DNA of 64,000 bases from Apodemus sylvaticus (GCF_947179515.1 NC_067488.1:34811842-34875841); one strand, 5' to 3'; counted from the first letter of the stretch, positions 34,872 through 46,165 are shown. Notes: generated by a model from the letters alone, not told the origin. Numbers and translations: made by a program.

Positions 34872-37154
34872 ATATAGGAAAATTGAGCAAATATTTCATT
34901 AATGAAGAAGCTGTGAACATGGGAACAATGAAGCCCCAGAGAGAGATAACAGACACCCTCTGATTTCTATGACCACGTTGGGCAAAGGGAGGGTATAGGT
35001 ATGAGAAACTAGATTCAATAGCCAGCTACTTGTTTAGAGAATCCAAGCTCCTGGAGAAGAACCAATAGGATGTGTTCACTGAGCATCCTTGACTATGAAG
35101 CTCTATTCTCTCAAAGAGTAACTGGAGTTCCAAAGGATATTAGTGGATATGTTGTAAATCTCAAAAGAGTATCAGATAGCAAGTGGATTTGGGGACAGCT
35201 CAATTAAGGTAAAATCTAGGATATGAACTGGATTTCTCAGAGCTACTGAATAATGTAGCACTCTTAATGATGGACAAATGTTTCCCTAACTTATTTTGAC
35301 ATTGTGTCTTTTCCCCATTTACCAGTAATGCCCTTTGGAATGTATTTGGAAAACACTAGCAGGACACGTGGTGGTGTGTTGGAGGTAGAAGGGGTGTGGG
35401 AAGCAGACTGGGCACCTATACAGTCAGAGTAAAGATCCAAGGGTCTGCAAAACAGATACCAAAGGTCCATGTCCCCACCTCACCAGACACTGACGCAGGG
35501 TGACTTGATGTTACTGTACTCAGTTGTCATCCACCTTGGACGTTAGCACACAGACGGAGCACCTAACAGTGGAACCAGAAGACTCCCATCATCCACTCAT
35601 TTGCTTTTACAAAACAAGTTTTGTGACCAGATCCTTCAGCACCTTCAAGTCCCAACTGGCTCCCATTTCCTGTTTACCTTCTTCATTTCTCAGTGCCAAC
35701 TTCATGCCAAGGACTGATACATCCTGAGATGGGCTATCATACTTTATTCCTAGATATGGCTTTCAAGTCTGTGTATTGCTCTTTGCCAGGAGCAATATAA
35801 CTTTACTTCTTCACTCTGACCCTGATAGTCACAGAAAAACCTTGTCCCCAAATGCCATTTGTTTCAACTCTTCAATCCATCTTCCCTGACAACTAGTCAA
35901 TGAATTTGTGGCTTTAATTCATCACATCAGACATAATGCAAAAAAATGAATGAAAACATTTCAGGTAGGTAGAATGCAGCAGACAGCACAGGATGTGGGC
36001 AGAATTGTGAAAAGCAATATTTGAGGAGGTGAACTCAAAACATTTAGGGAAGAAATTGCCTTTGGCAGGAGGGTGGGGGCTGCCTTAGTTTTCAGATGGA
36101 AGTTTTGGCAACGTAGGTATATAACTAATAGTTTATTGCTCTGGGTTATCAATGTCTCACTATGTAATATGGCTTACCTAATAAGCCTTCTCCATTAAAT
36201 TCTTCCTTAATATTCTAGAAGGAGTCAATCTGTTTCTTTTCTAGGAATCCCAAAAGATGACAGTGTGAGAGGCTATCAGAGGAGAGATGGTCACCGATGT
36301 TTTTCCATAAATTACAGAAAAGAAGATAGAGATGCGTTTGACTTGTTATGTTATCAGAACCTAGGACAGTTCCTCATGATGTTTATGTATGTACATGTAT
36401 ATGAATTCTAGTGAAAGGATGGACAAACATATATGTCTGGCATGGTGGGGTCAGTATATAGTGACGCTGTCTCCTACTCTCTACCCTTATCTGGTGACAT
36501 AGAGTAACAAAAATCAACACTATTCAAATAGCCTTGGGATTTTGTGTTGTATTTTTCTGTTCAGTTTTTTTATTCTATGTATTTGATCATTTATTAAGTT
36601 TTTATTACATTTTTTATATGAAAGCCATGAAGCCTGGCACTCTCTAAAGGCATAATAAGTCATGTTGAACACACCCATGGGTAAATATTAAGCATCAACT
36701 CAAGCACCAAGGAGTTATCATTTGCTGGGCACATACTCAGTACTTGGCACTGGGAGTGTACATTATGCTCTGAATCAGTTCTTCAACAATCCAAGGCCTA
36801 TTCTCTATAGTCTACCTATCAGAAAAGGGCAAGAGTGCAGGTACGCATTCATGTTCTCCCAATCACATTACCTGCTTCTAGCTGCTTCACATGTAGATCA
36901 TGGTGGAAAGAGAAGGAGACACTGGAGGTAGACTCCCTGTGCTTCAGGCTGGTGCTGCCACTTTGAAGCTGCGTGCAAAGGGAAGCAAGCCCCTCCCTCA
37001 CGGCTGCCATTTATCTCTGGAGTTTGAAAATGGATGTAGTGATGATATTGCCATGGGACTCGTGGTTTCTTGTGTTTGTCAGTAGCAAAGTCTGAAAATC
37101 AGTAACCATTCAGTACATGTACCTTCTGTCTAGTTTAAATTCTGCTCTGATGAG
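34872..37154. other. No recognised feature
   Basis: Weak ancient-repeat wording near 35625-35690 and 36715-36790 only. No exon recognised. Confidence 0.35.
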
Positions 37155-37250
37155 ATAGTTAATTATTAATTAATTAAAAGTAATTGATATTAATTATTAA
37201 TTATATCCTGTTAATTTTAGTTAATTTTATAAGTAAATATAAATACAATA
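37155..37250. repeat. AT-rich TTAATTA palindromic tract
   Basis: Repeated TTAATTATTAATTA words are self-complementary and could form small hairpins. Confidence 0.8.
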
Positions 37251-37299
37251 AACACTACTAAGCTGCTTAATTAAAGCCTGTCAAGCCCTCCCATTTGCT

Positions 37300-37460
37300 A
37301 AGAGCCTTTTGTTGCCTATTTTGATGTTTGTTTTCTTCATATAACTTAAAATTTTCTCTAAGGTTATTTGTAGGTACTTTAATGTTATATTATTGCAACC
37401 AATAGGTTTTCTGCTTCACTATTATTTGCATGTTGAATCCTGCATATCTGTACCTTGACC
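37300..37460 (-). mobile_element. Ancient L1 ORF2 fragment 1, minus strand
   Basis: 'aaggttatttgtaggtactt', 'taatgttatattattgc' and 'tgcatgttgaatcctgcata' resemble the reverse strand of L1 ORF2 ('gaggttattcctaggtatttt..'). It is the left part of an element continued at 37835 and 39711. Confidence 0.45.
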
Positions 37461-37834
37461 TCTTAGTTTCTTTCCCTGTTGCTGTGATTTAAAAAAAAAA
37501 AAAAAAAAAACTTGATGAAAACAACTTAAAAGAAAAAATGGTCTGTTTTGGGGATGATGACAGTTCAAGGCTGTGGGCCATTACAGCAGGGAACTCAAGA
37601 CATCAGCCGCTTGAAGTATCTGGTCACATTGCATACACAATAAGAAGAGAGAAATGAATGCTTATATTGAGGTCACTTTTTCCTTTTATCCCAAGGAACG
37701 ATGCCACCCATAATGGGCAGATTTTTCCACCTAAATTAACCCAGTCAAGATAACCTCAGTAAGCATGTATAGGAGCTTATCTCTGGATGATTATAGAACA
37801 CATCAAGTTGATACTTGAGACTAACTACCTTACA
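37461..37834 (-). mobile_element. MaLR-type LTR, minus strand, with A20 expansion
   Basis: 'tagtttctttccctgttgct', 'cttgatgaaaacaacttaaa', 'acgatgccacccataatggg', 'tttttccacctaaattaacc', 'aagataacctcagtaagcat' and 'acatcaagttgatact' run in the order of a reversed MaLR LTR. The sense start is TGTAAGGTAG. A run of about 20 A (37490-37510) sits where relatives have a short 'ataaaa'. It splits the old L1. Confidence 0.7.
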
Positions 37835-38083
37835 GGATTTCAGAAATACATTCCCTTTGTCTAAATTGTCTAGCCATTATATTACCTAAAAATAGAAATG
37901 GCATTTTATCACTTCTTTACTAATTTCACACTTCTAAGTCCTCACTTTTACAAATTCACATTTGCTAGTGTCTCTAGCATGATGTCAAACATCAGTGTAT
38001 ATGGTGGGTGTTTTTGCCTCTCAGTCTTCTTTAGTCTGGTAGTCCCCATTATTTTCTCAGTAAGCATGATGCTGGTATATTTT
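37835..38083 (-). mobile_element. Ancient L1 ORF2 fragment 2, minus strand
   Basis: 'tctctagcatgatgtcaaac', 'tatatggtgggtgtttttgc' and 'cagtaagcatgatgctgg' match reversed L1 ORF2 ('..atagcatgatgttgaacag', 'gagtgggtatccttgcc', 'cagtatgatgttggctg'). Confidence 0.6.
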
Positions 38084-38903
38084 AAAATTACATGTATTCA
38101 TTAGTAGTGTCAGGGATTGGTGCTTGCTCATGAGTTGGGCTAGTTATTGCTGTTATTACTTGGCTATTCCCTCAGGCTCTGTTCCATCCCTTGCCCCTAC
38201 ATTTCTTATAGGCAGGATAAATTTTGGGTCAAAAAATTCGGGGGTTGGTGGGTTGGTGTCCCTATCTCTCCACTGGGGGTTCCTGCCTGGTTGCAGGGGG
38301 GTGGTCTCTTCAGGTTCCATATTGCTGGAGCTTTGAGTTACAGCTAAGGTCACCTCCATTGATTCTTGGGAGCCTCCCCTATCCCTGGTCTCTGGCACAT
38401 ATTCAAGATGTTCCCCATCCCCCTGCCAGATGCAGATTTCTGTTCATCTTCACAGCTATGTAGCCTTCTCCTCCACCTGCCCCTGATCCTCCCATTCCCC
38501 TCCCCATCTGCTCTCCTACCCAGTTCCCTCCCTCCTCTTGCCTCTTCCTACTATTTTTTTAACCATTCTATGTGAGATTCAAGCAACCTCACTTGGGCCT
38601 TGCTTCTTGTTTAGCTTCTTTGGGACTGTGTGTGTGGGGGGGGGAGGAGGGTGCGGCACGGTATCCTGTATTTCATGGTTAATATCCACTTACAAGTGTG
38701 AACATACCATGCATGTCCTTCTGAGCCTGGGTTACCTCACAATGAGCAAGCACCAATCCCTGGCACTATCAATGATACTCTGTTATGCTTGCAAACAGGA
38801 GTCTAGCATGGCTGTATTCTGAGAGGCTCTACCAAGCATCTGACTGAGACAGATGCAGACACCTACATCCAAACATTAGATGCAGCTTGAACTTTGGAGT
38901 TTG

Positions 38904-39060
38904 TTCTGGGACATAACATTATGTGATCTATCACATGTTTAATTTAAGTACATTAGTCAATGGAAAGCAGGCATATGCTCATCTTGATAGATAGTAAAGT
39001 TCCATTCAACAAAATTCAGCAAAAACAAAACAAAAGAGAGCAAAAACAAAAACAAAAAAC
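38904..39060 (+). mobile_element. L1 ORF2 scrap inside the Lx 3' UTR
   Basis: Lx wording 'gatgcagcttgaact' should continue directly to 'cttatggaagagttggggga'. Instead about 160 bp intervene: 'aacattatgtgatctatcac', 'catatgctcatcttgatag' and 'caacaaaattcagca' come from the ORF2 region around DAEKAFDKIQ. They are followed by a (CAAAA)n tail at 39021-39060. It is similar to the reverse complement of 39796-39912. Confidence 0.6.
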
Positions 39061-39197
39061 CAATCTTCCTTATGGAAGAGTTGGGGGAAGGACTGAGGGT
39101 TTGGAACTCGACTCAAAGGCCAAGAGAGTCAACTAATCTGGATCCCTGGATTCTTACAGAGACTGAATCACTAACCAAAGAGCATACACAGACTGCA

Positions 39198-39222
39198 CCC
39201 CCACCCCACCCCACCCCCACAC
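39198..39222 (-). repeat. C-rich tract, G-quadruplex pattern on minus
   Basis: C runs of 4-5 separated by single A, within the Lx 3' UTR. Confidence 0.85.
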
Positions 39223-39523
39223 ACATTTATGCAGTTTGGTCTTCATGAGGGTTCCAAACAACTGGAACAGGGGTTATCCCTAAAGATATTGCCTGTCTGT
39301 GAAATTCTTTCCCCTTAAAGCATGGCCGTCTTGTATGGCTTCAGTGGGAGGAGCACCCAGGCCTGCAGAGATGTGATCTTCCAGGGTTGAGGGATGCCCA
39401 AGAGGGCCTCTATTCTCTCAGAGGAGAAGTGGAGGGGATGGGGGAAGGGACATTGGGGGGAACAGGAGGGAGGACAGGGATCTGAATGTAAAATTAATGA
39501 ATAGAAAAACTACATTTATTCAT

Positions 39524-39706
39524 CCATGTATTGTGTGTATGTACAGGGTATATGTGTTTGTGTGCACATGCTAGCGTGAGCATGGAGAGGGTCAGAAGAC
39601 AATTTGCTAATGGTGGTTCTCTCCTTCCCATGTGGGTCCAAGGAATTGAACTGAGATCATCAGGTTTGGATGAAAGTGCCTTTAACTGCTGAGCCATCTT
39701 GCCAAG
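39524..39706 (-). mobile_element. B3-type SINE, minus strand
   Basis: 'gtgtgcacatgctagcgtga', 'gagagggtcagaagacaatt', 'ttctctccttcccatgtggg', 'attgaactgagatcatcagg' and 'actgctgagccatcttgcc' are the B3 blocks in reverse, in order. Confidence 0.85.
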
Positions 39707-39710
39707 CTAA

Positions 39711-40030
39711 GATTTTGAATTAAGGCAATATACATTTACAAACAAAAGAGTATAAATCAATGCCAATTTTACTAAGAAAAATTTCAAGGGATAGATATTG
39801 AATTTTGCTGAATGGAAGGAACTTCAGTATTCTATCAAGATGAGCTTGTTTTTCATAGACTAATTTAGTTGGATGAAAAATGTTACAAATCACCTAATGT
39901 TATATCCCAGAAGAAATTCTGTTTGATCATTGGAGGTTTTTTTTTTTGAATGCACTGATATGCTGTTTGCTGGCATATAATTTTTGAAGTCTATTTCATA
40001 CTTATAATTCAGAATGGACTGTAATCACTA
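39711..40030 (-). mobile_element. Ancient L1 ORF2 fragment 3, minus strand
   Basis: 'gatattgaattttgctgaat', 'atcaagatgagcttgttttt', 'atcccagaagaaattctgtt' and 'gctgtttgctggcatataat' match reversed L1 ORF2 ('ttgaattttgtcaaatg..', '..ggataaatcctacttga', 'ggtttgctaatattttg'). It completes the element begun at 37300. Confidence 0.65.
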
Positions 40031-41042
40031 TTGTGATAGCTTCATAAAAATATTTTAAAATTACTCCTTATTTTTCTATTAGAGCTATACATCTTGAAAT
40101 ACTGGAATTAGCTATAGAGAGGAGGTTGGAGAGAATTTTTTAAAAAACCAGATGATACAGAAAAGACAAATATAAGAAACAAATATCACTGTGCCTCAGA
40201 CTGAGGTCACATCACACAAAGCCTGAGCCATTCACCCATCTCATAACCACTAATACCTAAGGATTATTTTCCCTTATACATTGATTATATTGATCCATGA
40301 ATATTTCCTATATTAGCATCATCATATTGTCTTCCCTTACCATGATTATATAACCTCATATTTGGCCTTGAAAAGTTCTGAAATTGAACTCTAGCAAAGC
40401 ACTGGTATTTAAAGAGCTAGCTCAAGGCAACTCCCTATTAAATTTAGTCATTCACACATTTACTCTGCCACTCACTCGTCCAACATTTAGCCTACTGGCA
40501 ACATCTGTAAAATAGCCTCAGCTTTCAAAATCTTAAACTGAATCAAAAAATCATAGTAACTCTAACCTTCATATTCACAGTAAATTAAGTCCCTAGATGT
40601 TTTTTTTTTTCTTTGCAACTGCAAAACAATTTTCTCCAGTGATTTTCTTTAAACTGCTAGTGCCTGCCAGGAAAATCTCAAAGAGGAAATCAGAGGAGGA
40701 GCAGGATTACTGCGCTATGATCAAGGCAGCAGCACTTGCTGAGTTTTACAAGCACTTCTGGCAGACCCAGAGCAGAAGGGTCATCATGTACTTTCTACTA
40801 ATGCCTTTCTCCCAGATCTCTTCCCAGAAGGAAAGAGATTCAGGTGTCACTGTGCTCTGCATGATATTGTATGCTCCTAGCAGCTCTGCCTTCCCAGAAT
40901 GGTCAAGAAGCAGAACTCCCAGAGCAAACGGCTGAATACACAACACGGCAGGTGTTAAGAAAAATACCTCATTTTGACATTCAGCTACTTAGATCCTGAG
41001 TTTGCCTGGGGAGATTATTGAACCATTTAAAAGAAAAGGCAA
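40031..41042. other. No recognised feature
   Basis: A 112-aa plus frame (40597-40935) starts in a T-run and has no motif. Nothing else recognised. Confidence 0.4.
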
Positions 41043-41235
41043 GGGGCTGGAAAGATGGCTCAGTGATTGAGAGCATAAACAGCTCAGGCAGAGGAGCTGA
41101 ATTCAGCCTTCAACACCCACAGCTTACTGCCATGTTGTAAGGCGGCTCTAGGGCATCTGATGGATCCATGAACACTGTACTCACATGCAAATACCCACAT
41201 ACAGACATACACACATGCGTAATTAAAAATAAGTT
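41043..41235 (+). mobile_element. B3-type SINE
   Basis: GGGGCTGGAAAGATGGCTCAGTGATTGAGAGC-type head (A box), 'gaggagctgaattcagcc' (B box), then 'acagacatacacacatgcg' and 'aattaaaaataa' tail. Confidence 0.85.
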
Positions 41236-41239
41236 GTTT

Positions 41240-41462
41240 TAGGATAGGGGGTATGGTAGTCAGTTAAGAGCATCTGCTGCTCTTGCAGAGGACCTGAGTT
41301 TCATTCTCAAAATCCTCACAACAACTCATTTAACACCAGTTCCACAGATAAGACTCCCTCATCTGGCCTACTATGGCCAGAGCGTGCATGTGCCACTCAA
41401 ATATACATGCCAGCAAAACAGACATACACATAAAATAAGACTCGATAAAACTTAAAAAAAAA
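41240..41462 (+). mobile_element. B3-type SINE, second in tandem
   Basis: 'tatggtagtcagttaagagc', 'tgctgctcttgcagaggacc', 'gagtttcattctcaaaatcc', 'ccagcaaaacagacatacac' and 'ataaaataaga', then an A-rich tail. It lies directly after the copy at 41043, same strand. Confidence 0.8.
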
Positions 41463-41589
41463 TCTTTTAAAAAGTAACAAAATAAGAGAGAAACAAGTTC
41501 TACCTCCCTCAAAGGAACATGAGGGGACATACTTGCTTTCATAGGAGACTTATGAACATTAAGTAATGATGACAGTTTTGAATTTTGGG

Positions 41590-42050
41590 TTAAAATAGTG
41601 CTATATTTACAGAAAACTTCAGGCAACAGTATAGCAACTAGCTCTCTAATACCCATTCCCAATCACTCCCTTATTGCTGACATTTTACATTGCTGAGGTT
41701 GATTTGTCCTTGCTAATACTCATGTATATTATTACCAACTAAAGAACTATTTCTGTAGACTTCACCAAATTACAATCTGTCCCTTTCCACTACAGGATTC
41801 TAGTGTGAATCCATTATGCTTGGCCACCATATTCCTTTAGGATTCTGGTTCTTATGATGGCTCCGTGCACCATTCTGCTTGTGATTGATAATCTTGGCAG
41901 CTTTGAGGATAGGTCAGGCAGTTTGTATGTTTCTCAAGCTGGGGCTGCCTGGCATTCTCCTGACTATAAGACCGGGGATTTAGGTGCTGGGAGGTAAAAT
42001 AGATGCCATTCTCTTTACGTGGCATGTGCTATTAGCATGACTGACTGCTG
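41590..42050 (+). mobile_element. Ancient L1M-type 3' region
   Basis: 'tttacagaaaacttcaggca', 'acccattcccaatcactccc', 'attgctgacattttacat', 'cttcaccaaattacaatctg', 'cactacaggattctagtg' and 'gataatcttggcagctttga' follow the order of mammalian L1M 3' sequences. Confidence 0.6.
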
Positions 42051-42675
42051 ATGCTCACTGTGAACACCTGGCAGGGGTTGCTCCTGTCAGAGGATTTTTT
42101 TTCCTCTGGGAAGCTGTTCTTATTTCCTGCTGGGCTAATTGGAAGTAAGTTACTATGAATATCTCACACTAACTGGGTTGCACTTTGTCCTCTTCTACTT
42201 CCCAGAGGGAGAGTCCCTACTTAAGTTTTCTGGAATTTTTCTGCACTGGAGACTTTTCTAGAAGAACTCTCTCTCTCTCACTCAAAAGTGCCAAGCCCAC
42301 CAACCATCCAGATCTTCCTCTTTAATGCTATTGATCAGATAAAGTAAACTGAGTCCCCATGGAGAAATAATTGATAGAAGTGCCAGAGCAGAGACTTGTG
42401 AAGGTGCACCGAGAGTGTCACAAGAAAGTCAGGTGACTGGGGCAGGAAGTGAGTGGAAAGAAAACGAGGAAGAGGACAAGGACAATGCAACAAAGGACGA
42501 AAATAAAAGCAACACCAGAACCAACGGTCACACAACTAGAAGAGTTTAAATAAGATAAATCATGTAAGATTTATTATATTAGATTATAACTCAAAATACA
42601 AAGTAAATAATGAGTTCATATAAACATAAATAATAACATTTTTACTATCTACTTTTAAAGACAATCATCTGTAAC
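42051..42675. other. No recognised feature
   Basis: Unique-looking sequence between the L1M relic and the LTR. Confidence 0.35.
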
Positions 42676-43072
42676 TGTGGTGATTTGGAATAGCCCCCGT
42701 AAGATAAGATGTTTAAATATTTGGTTCACAGTTGATGGAACTGTTTAAAAAGGGTTAAGAGGTGTGGCCCTAGTGTCATGGGGAGTAGGCTTTGAGGTTT
42801 CGAAAGCCTATGCCAGTCCTAGTTAGTATTTGTACCTCCCCTCCCCCTGGTTTCCCTCCCTCCCCTCTCCTCTGCCTCATGGTCATTGTCTCAACATGCA
42901 AACTCTATCTACTATTGCTCCAACATCATGCCTGCCTACCTGCTGCCGTGTGACCCACGGTGAGAATCAGAAACTCACTTTCTGAAACTGTAAATCTCTA
43001 ATTCAATGCTTTCTTTTGAAACCAGTCTTAGTGATGATGTCTCTTCATATCAATAGAAAAGTACCTAATCCA
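42676..43072 (+). mobile_element. MaLR-type LTR
   Basis: It starts TGTGGTGATTTGGAATAG. Further blocks: 'ttaagaggtgtggccctagt', 'gtaggctttgaggtttcgaa', 'acatcatgcctgcctacctg', 'gaaactgtaaatctctaatt', 'aatgctttcttttgaaacc' and 'gatgatgtctcttcatatca'. A C/T-rich patch (42836-42880) sits where the copy at 50730 has its (CT)n array. Probably a solo LTR. Confidence 0.8.
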
Positions 43073-44144
43073 GTACTCAACAATGTTCATCTGTTGATTG
43101 CTCCTGATTACATAGAAAATAAAGGTATAGATTTAAATCCATACCATCTGACCCTGACAATGAATGTTGTTGAGCCTTAAAACCAGTCTGTGTTCCTGCG
43201 GGAAATTGACCACTGAATATAAGAAGTCATCAAATATGGCAGAGTTTCCAGTGAATGTCTGTTGTCAGAATTTATCAATGTTAAATCTTCAGGAACCACA
43301 GTGGGCTCCCAGCATTACTTTCCTAGAACTGGGACCATTCCGTGTCGTTCTGCCATCCTGTGACGATTCCCTTCCCCCATCCCCTCCTCCTTTAATACTA
43401 CTCATCACTCCAGGCTCAGGTGACATCTGGTGGGCATTTAGCCAAGGTAATTTTGACATCAGGACTTTCTCAACACTTCACCTGAGCCCCTCCATCACCT
43501 GCAGACTCTGATGGCACAGAACAGCAACTTACCAAACTTCAAAAAGTCAGAGGCAAGGCTGACACAAGACAAGTTCTGGATTAATATATATTGCTGGCAT
43601 GAGTGAATGAGTGAATGAATGAATGAATGAATGAGCTTGTGTTTGTGATCCTTTACACATAAGCAAAGCCCAGTGTTTGAGAACAGAAAATCCTTAATGC
43701 AACTCGCTGATTTACACTTTGGAGGGAGGAATAGGTGAATAAATTTTGCAGAGACCCACCCAACCCCGTGGGAAGTATAGGTATATTTTCTCAGGGTGTC
43801 CTGTGATAACCTCTGATGCCTGCCTAGGCCAAGTCCCCAGAACTCCTGGCCTGCAAGGGACAGCTTTTCTGGAGCCACCAGCCTGCTCCCCTGGCAGGCT
43901 GTCTCTTTGTGCCATTAGAGCCCCATGTTTGCTCCCTGGCCTCAAATGGTTCCAATCAATCAAAGATGATCAAGCCAAATACAGCCACAGAGTGATGGAG
44001 TGTCCAGTTACACCATGGGAATAGCCCACTGAACATCTTCAAGCCAAGCAGATGCTGGGGAGCAGAGCCCACTGCCAGGAATCCCCTTCTTACTGGTCCT
44101 ACTGGAAATAATAATTGCTTCAGTAACAAGAGGCTGCACTGCAC
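43073..44144. other. Unique-looking, with a (GAAT)n microsatellite at 43600-43634
   Basis: About eight GAAT/GAGT units. The 127-aa minus and 115-aa plus frames around 43164-43878 show no domain. Confidence 0.5.
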
Positions 44145-44320
44145 AAACACTAAACAATAAGTCAGGAACCATGCCAAGTGCTTTTCAAGCCTGACCCCAC
44201 TTATACCTTTCCACATCCAACCAGTTCAGGGTCACAATCTCCTTTTTACAGAGCAGGAGACAGTGGCAGAGGAAGATAGTAATTTGCTAAGCAAGGTCTA
44301 AGCTTCCGAGTCCAGAGTTC
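44145..44320 (+). mobile_element. MIR-type SINE fragment
   Basis: 'accatgccaagtgcttttca', 'gggtcacaatctccttttta', 'cagagcaggagacagtggca' and 'gtaatttgctaagcaaggtc' follow the MIR order ('..gtgccaggcactgtt', '..cattttacagatgaggaaactgagg', '..taacttgcccaaggtc'). Confidence 0.65.
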
Positions 44321-44624
44321 TAAACTAGGGCGCCAGGTTTATCTACCTACCCCAATACACAAATCCTCCATAGGGTCTCTCATTTGTCAGACACCCACAC
44401 CTCTCCCGTATCTCTTTCAGCTGAATGTCCTATGGGGCAGAAAGATCTGTGCATGCAGTAAACTTCCCAGAAAATTGTTTTCCCTAGCTCCTCTTATTTC
44501 CAATCTGAAAGGGCAGAAATTGAGGTTTCTGGATATAAGGCACTCAGTACCCCCCTAATGTGTCCCTAATGTGCTCTGATCATCTCCCAAGGAAATGTGC
44601 GCCATAGCAATGTGATCTACTGGA

Positions 44625-44720
44625 AATGACACTGAATCAAAAACAAAGAGTAATTTGGATAAGCGAGTTATTCTCTCTGAAATGCGGTCCTTGTTCTAAA
44701 TGAGAGTAACAGTCTTCCTC
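44625..44720 (+). mobile_element. MIR-like scrap
   Basis: 'ttggataagcgagttattct' and 'ctgaaatgcggtccttgttc' resemble the 'tgggcaagttact..cctcagtttcctc' core. Weak. Confidence 0.35.
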
Positions 44721-45039
44721 TTAGAACTGTGGAATCTGAGCATGAAGTCTTGGGTGTGAGAGGCTTGTAGCTGAATAGTTAACAAGCATTCAAACCACAG
44801 GTTCCAGCTAGGTATGGAGAAGGAAAATAATCAGGCAGGATAGGAGCCATGGAGTGTGGGAAAGGCTCCAAACCAAGCTATGTAGAGGGAACAATTCTGC
44901 ATGGAGGATTTGGCTGACACAAGATAGCAATAAGAAGTGGGAATGATGAACCAATAACTGTCACTTGTGACAACCTTGAAGTCTCTAGCATTAAAGAGTA
45001 GGCTCATCCAGATTCCACCCTTGGAGACCTTGCTTTGTT

Positions 45040-45181
45040 AAAAGAAGCATGACTTGGCTCCCATCTATAATTCAGCACTGAGGAAACAAAGGCAGCAGGA
45101 GGACTGCATGTAAGCCGCCAGCCGGGGCTACACAATGAGTTCTTGGATAGCCAAACTACATAGCAAGACACTGCACCATAA

Positions 45182-45220
<39 letters not shown>

Positions 45221-45222
45221 GG
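45040..45222 (+). mobile_element. B1/B4-type SINE with (AAAT)n tail
   Basis: 'ggctcccatctataattcag', 'cactgaggaaacaaaggcag', 'ggctacacaatgagttcttg', 'gatagccaaactacatagca' and 'agacactgcaccataa' are the 7SL-like blocks in sense. The tail has become about ten AAAT units (45180-45220), which explain the YLFI-repeat frames on minus. Confidence 0.8.
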
Positions 45223-46004
45223 TAGGGTATGCATTTGTGACATGGAAGGTAGAAGGTGTCATATGTCCCCTTAAGAAGCAAGACCAAACAAGAGAGACCA
45301 TATAGAAACCCAATAGTATCACCCATTATAAAGATAAAGCCCTGTCCCTTTAAAGCTGAAGAGTATAGACTGTATCCCACCAAGAGTAGCTATCATGAAA
45401 AACCTGGTAGTCCACATACATGCCCATGAAGAGGCTTTGTGTCTCCATTACACATAGAAAACATTTTGTTTCACTGCCCTTCGGTGAGTACACCTCTTTC
45501 AGCACTGTCTTGTCATCAGGTAAGGAGGGCTGCGCAGAGTGGGTAGGAAGCCAATTTAGTCAGAGATTTGCAAGCCTTAGAGGAAAAAGCATCTAGACTT
45601 CCAGAAGCATTTAACCTGGGGTTGCCATTGCTTCTCCCCAGAGCCTTCAGGCTGCAGCTTGCAGCACTAGGAATGAATGAGTCTCGGTCCTTTGAGTAGT
45701 TTATTCTCAGATACCAATAATGTGATTCAATTTTTAGAGTTTTCCCCCCAAAGTGCAGTACTCTTTTTGGCTGATACCACCAGCTATGGTCTGTTGGCTT
45801 TTCTTATTAAGACTATAGCTCCACAAGGGGACGTGGAACCTGCCACCAACACTTCCCACCTGATACCAGTTAAGTGTCCCTAGATGATTTCCTCTATCTA
45901 AGATGGAGTAGGTGAGGCTATAGCAGCAATGGGATAAGAGCATACCAGGGTAGGCTTAGGTGGGAACCCATGATGCTTTCTGGCTCTCGTTCATAGCCTG
46001 TTTG
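45223..46004. other. No recognised feature
   Basis: Nothing recognised beyond the SINE tail. Confidence 0.35.
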
Positions 46005-46165
46005 CAATATCATTCATGCTGTGTGCATGCATACAGGTCAGAGGACAATTGTGGGGTGTCTGCTCTCTCCTATGTCTTCTACTATGGGGGTTCGAGGGGT
46101 CAAACTCAGGTTGTCCGTCTTCGCGGCAAGCGTCCTTACACAGCGAACCATCATGCTGGAAGGTT
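46005..46165 (-). mobile_element. B3-type SINE, minus strand
   Basis: 'gtgcatgcatacaggtcaga', 'ggacaattgtggggtgtctg', 'gctctctcctatgtcttcta', 'gggtcaaactcaggttgtcc' and 'ggcaagcgtccttacacagc' are reversed B3 blocks. Confidence 0.75.

Larger units (their letters stand above)
38102..39510 (+). mobile_element. Lx LINE 3' part with 5' inversion
   Basis: The right part (38736-39510) is Lx 3' UTR in sense, ending in an A-rich tail. The left part (38102-38735) is the adjoining upstream L1 sequence in reverse orientation. It runs from the ORF2 end ('gtgaggtaaccc' reversed at 38725-38736) through the purine-rich region to 'agcaccaatccctgacac' reversed at 38108-38128. Both parts share about 20 bp of 'gagcaagcaccaatccct'. 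AAAATTACATGTATTCAT (38084-38101) and AAAACTACATTTATTCAT (39506-39523) match at 16 of 18 positions and begin AAAA, as expected for a target-primed insertion. Confidence 0.85.
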
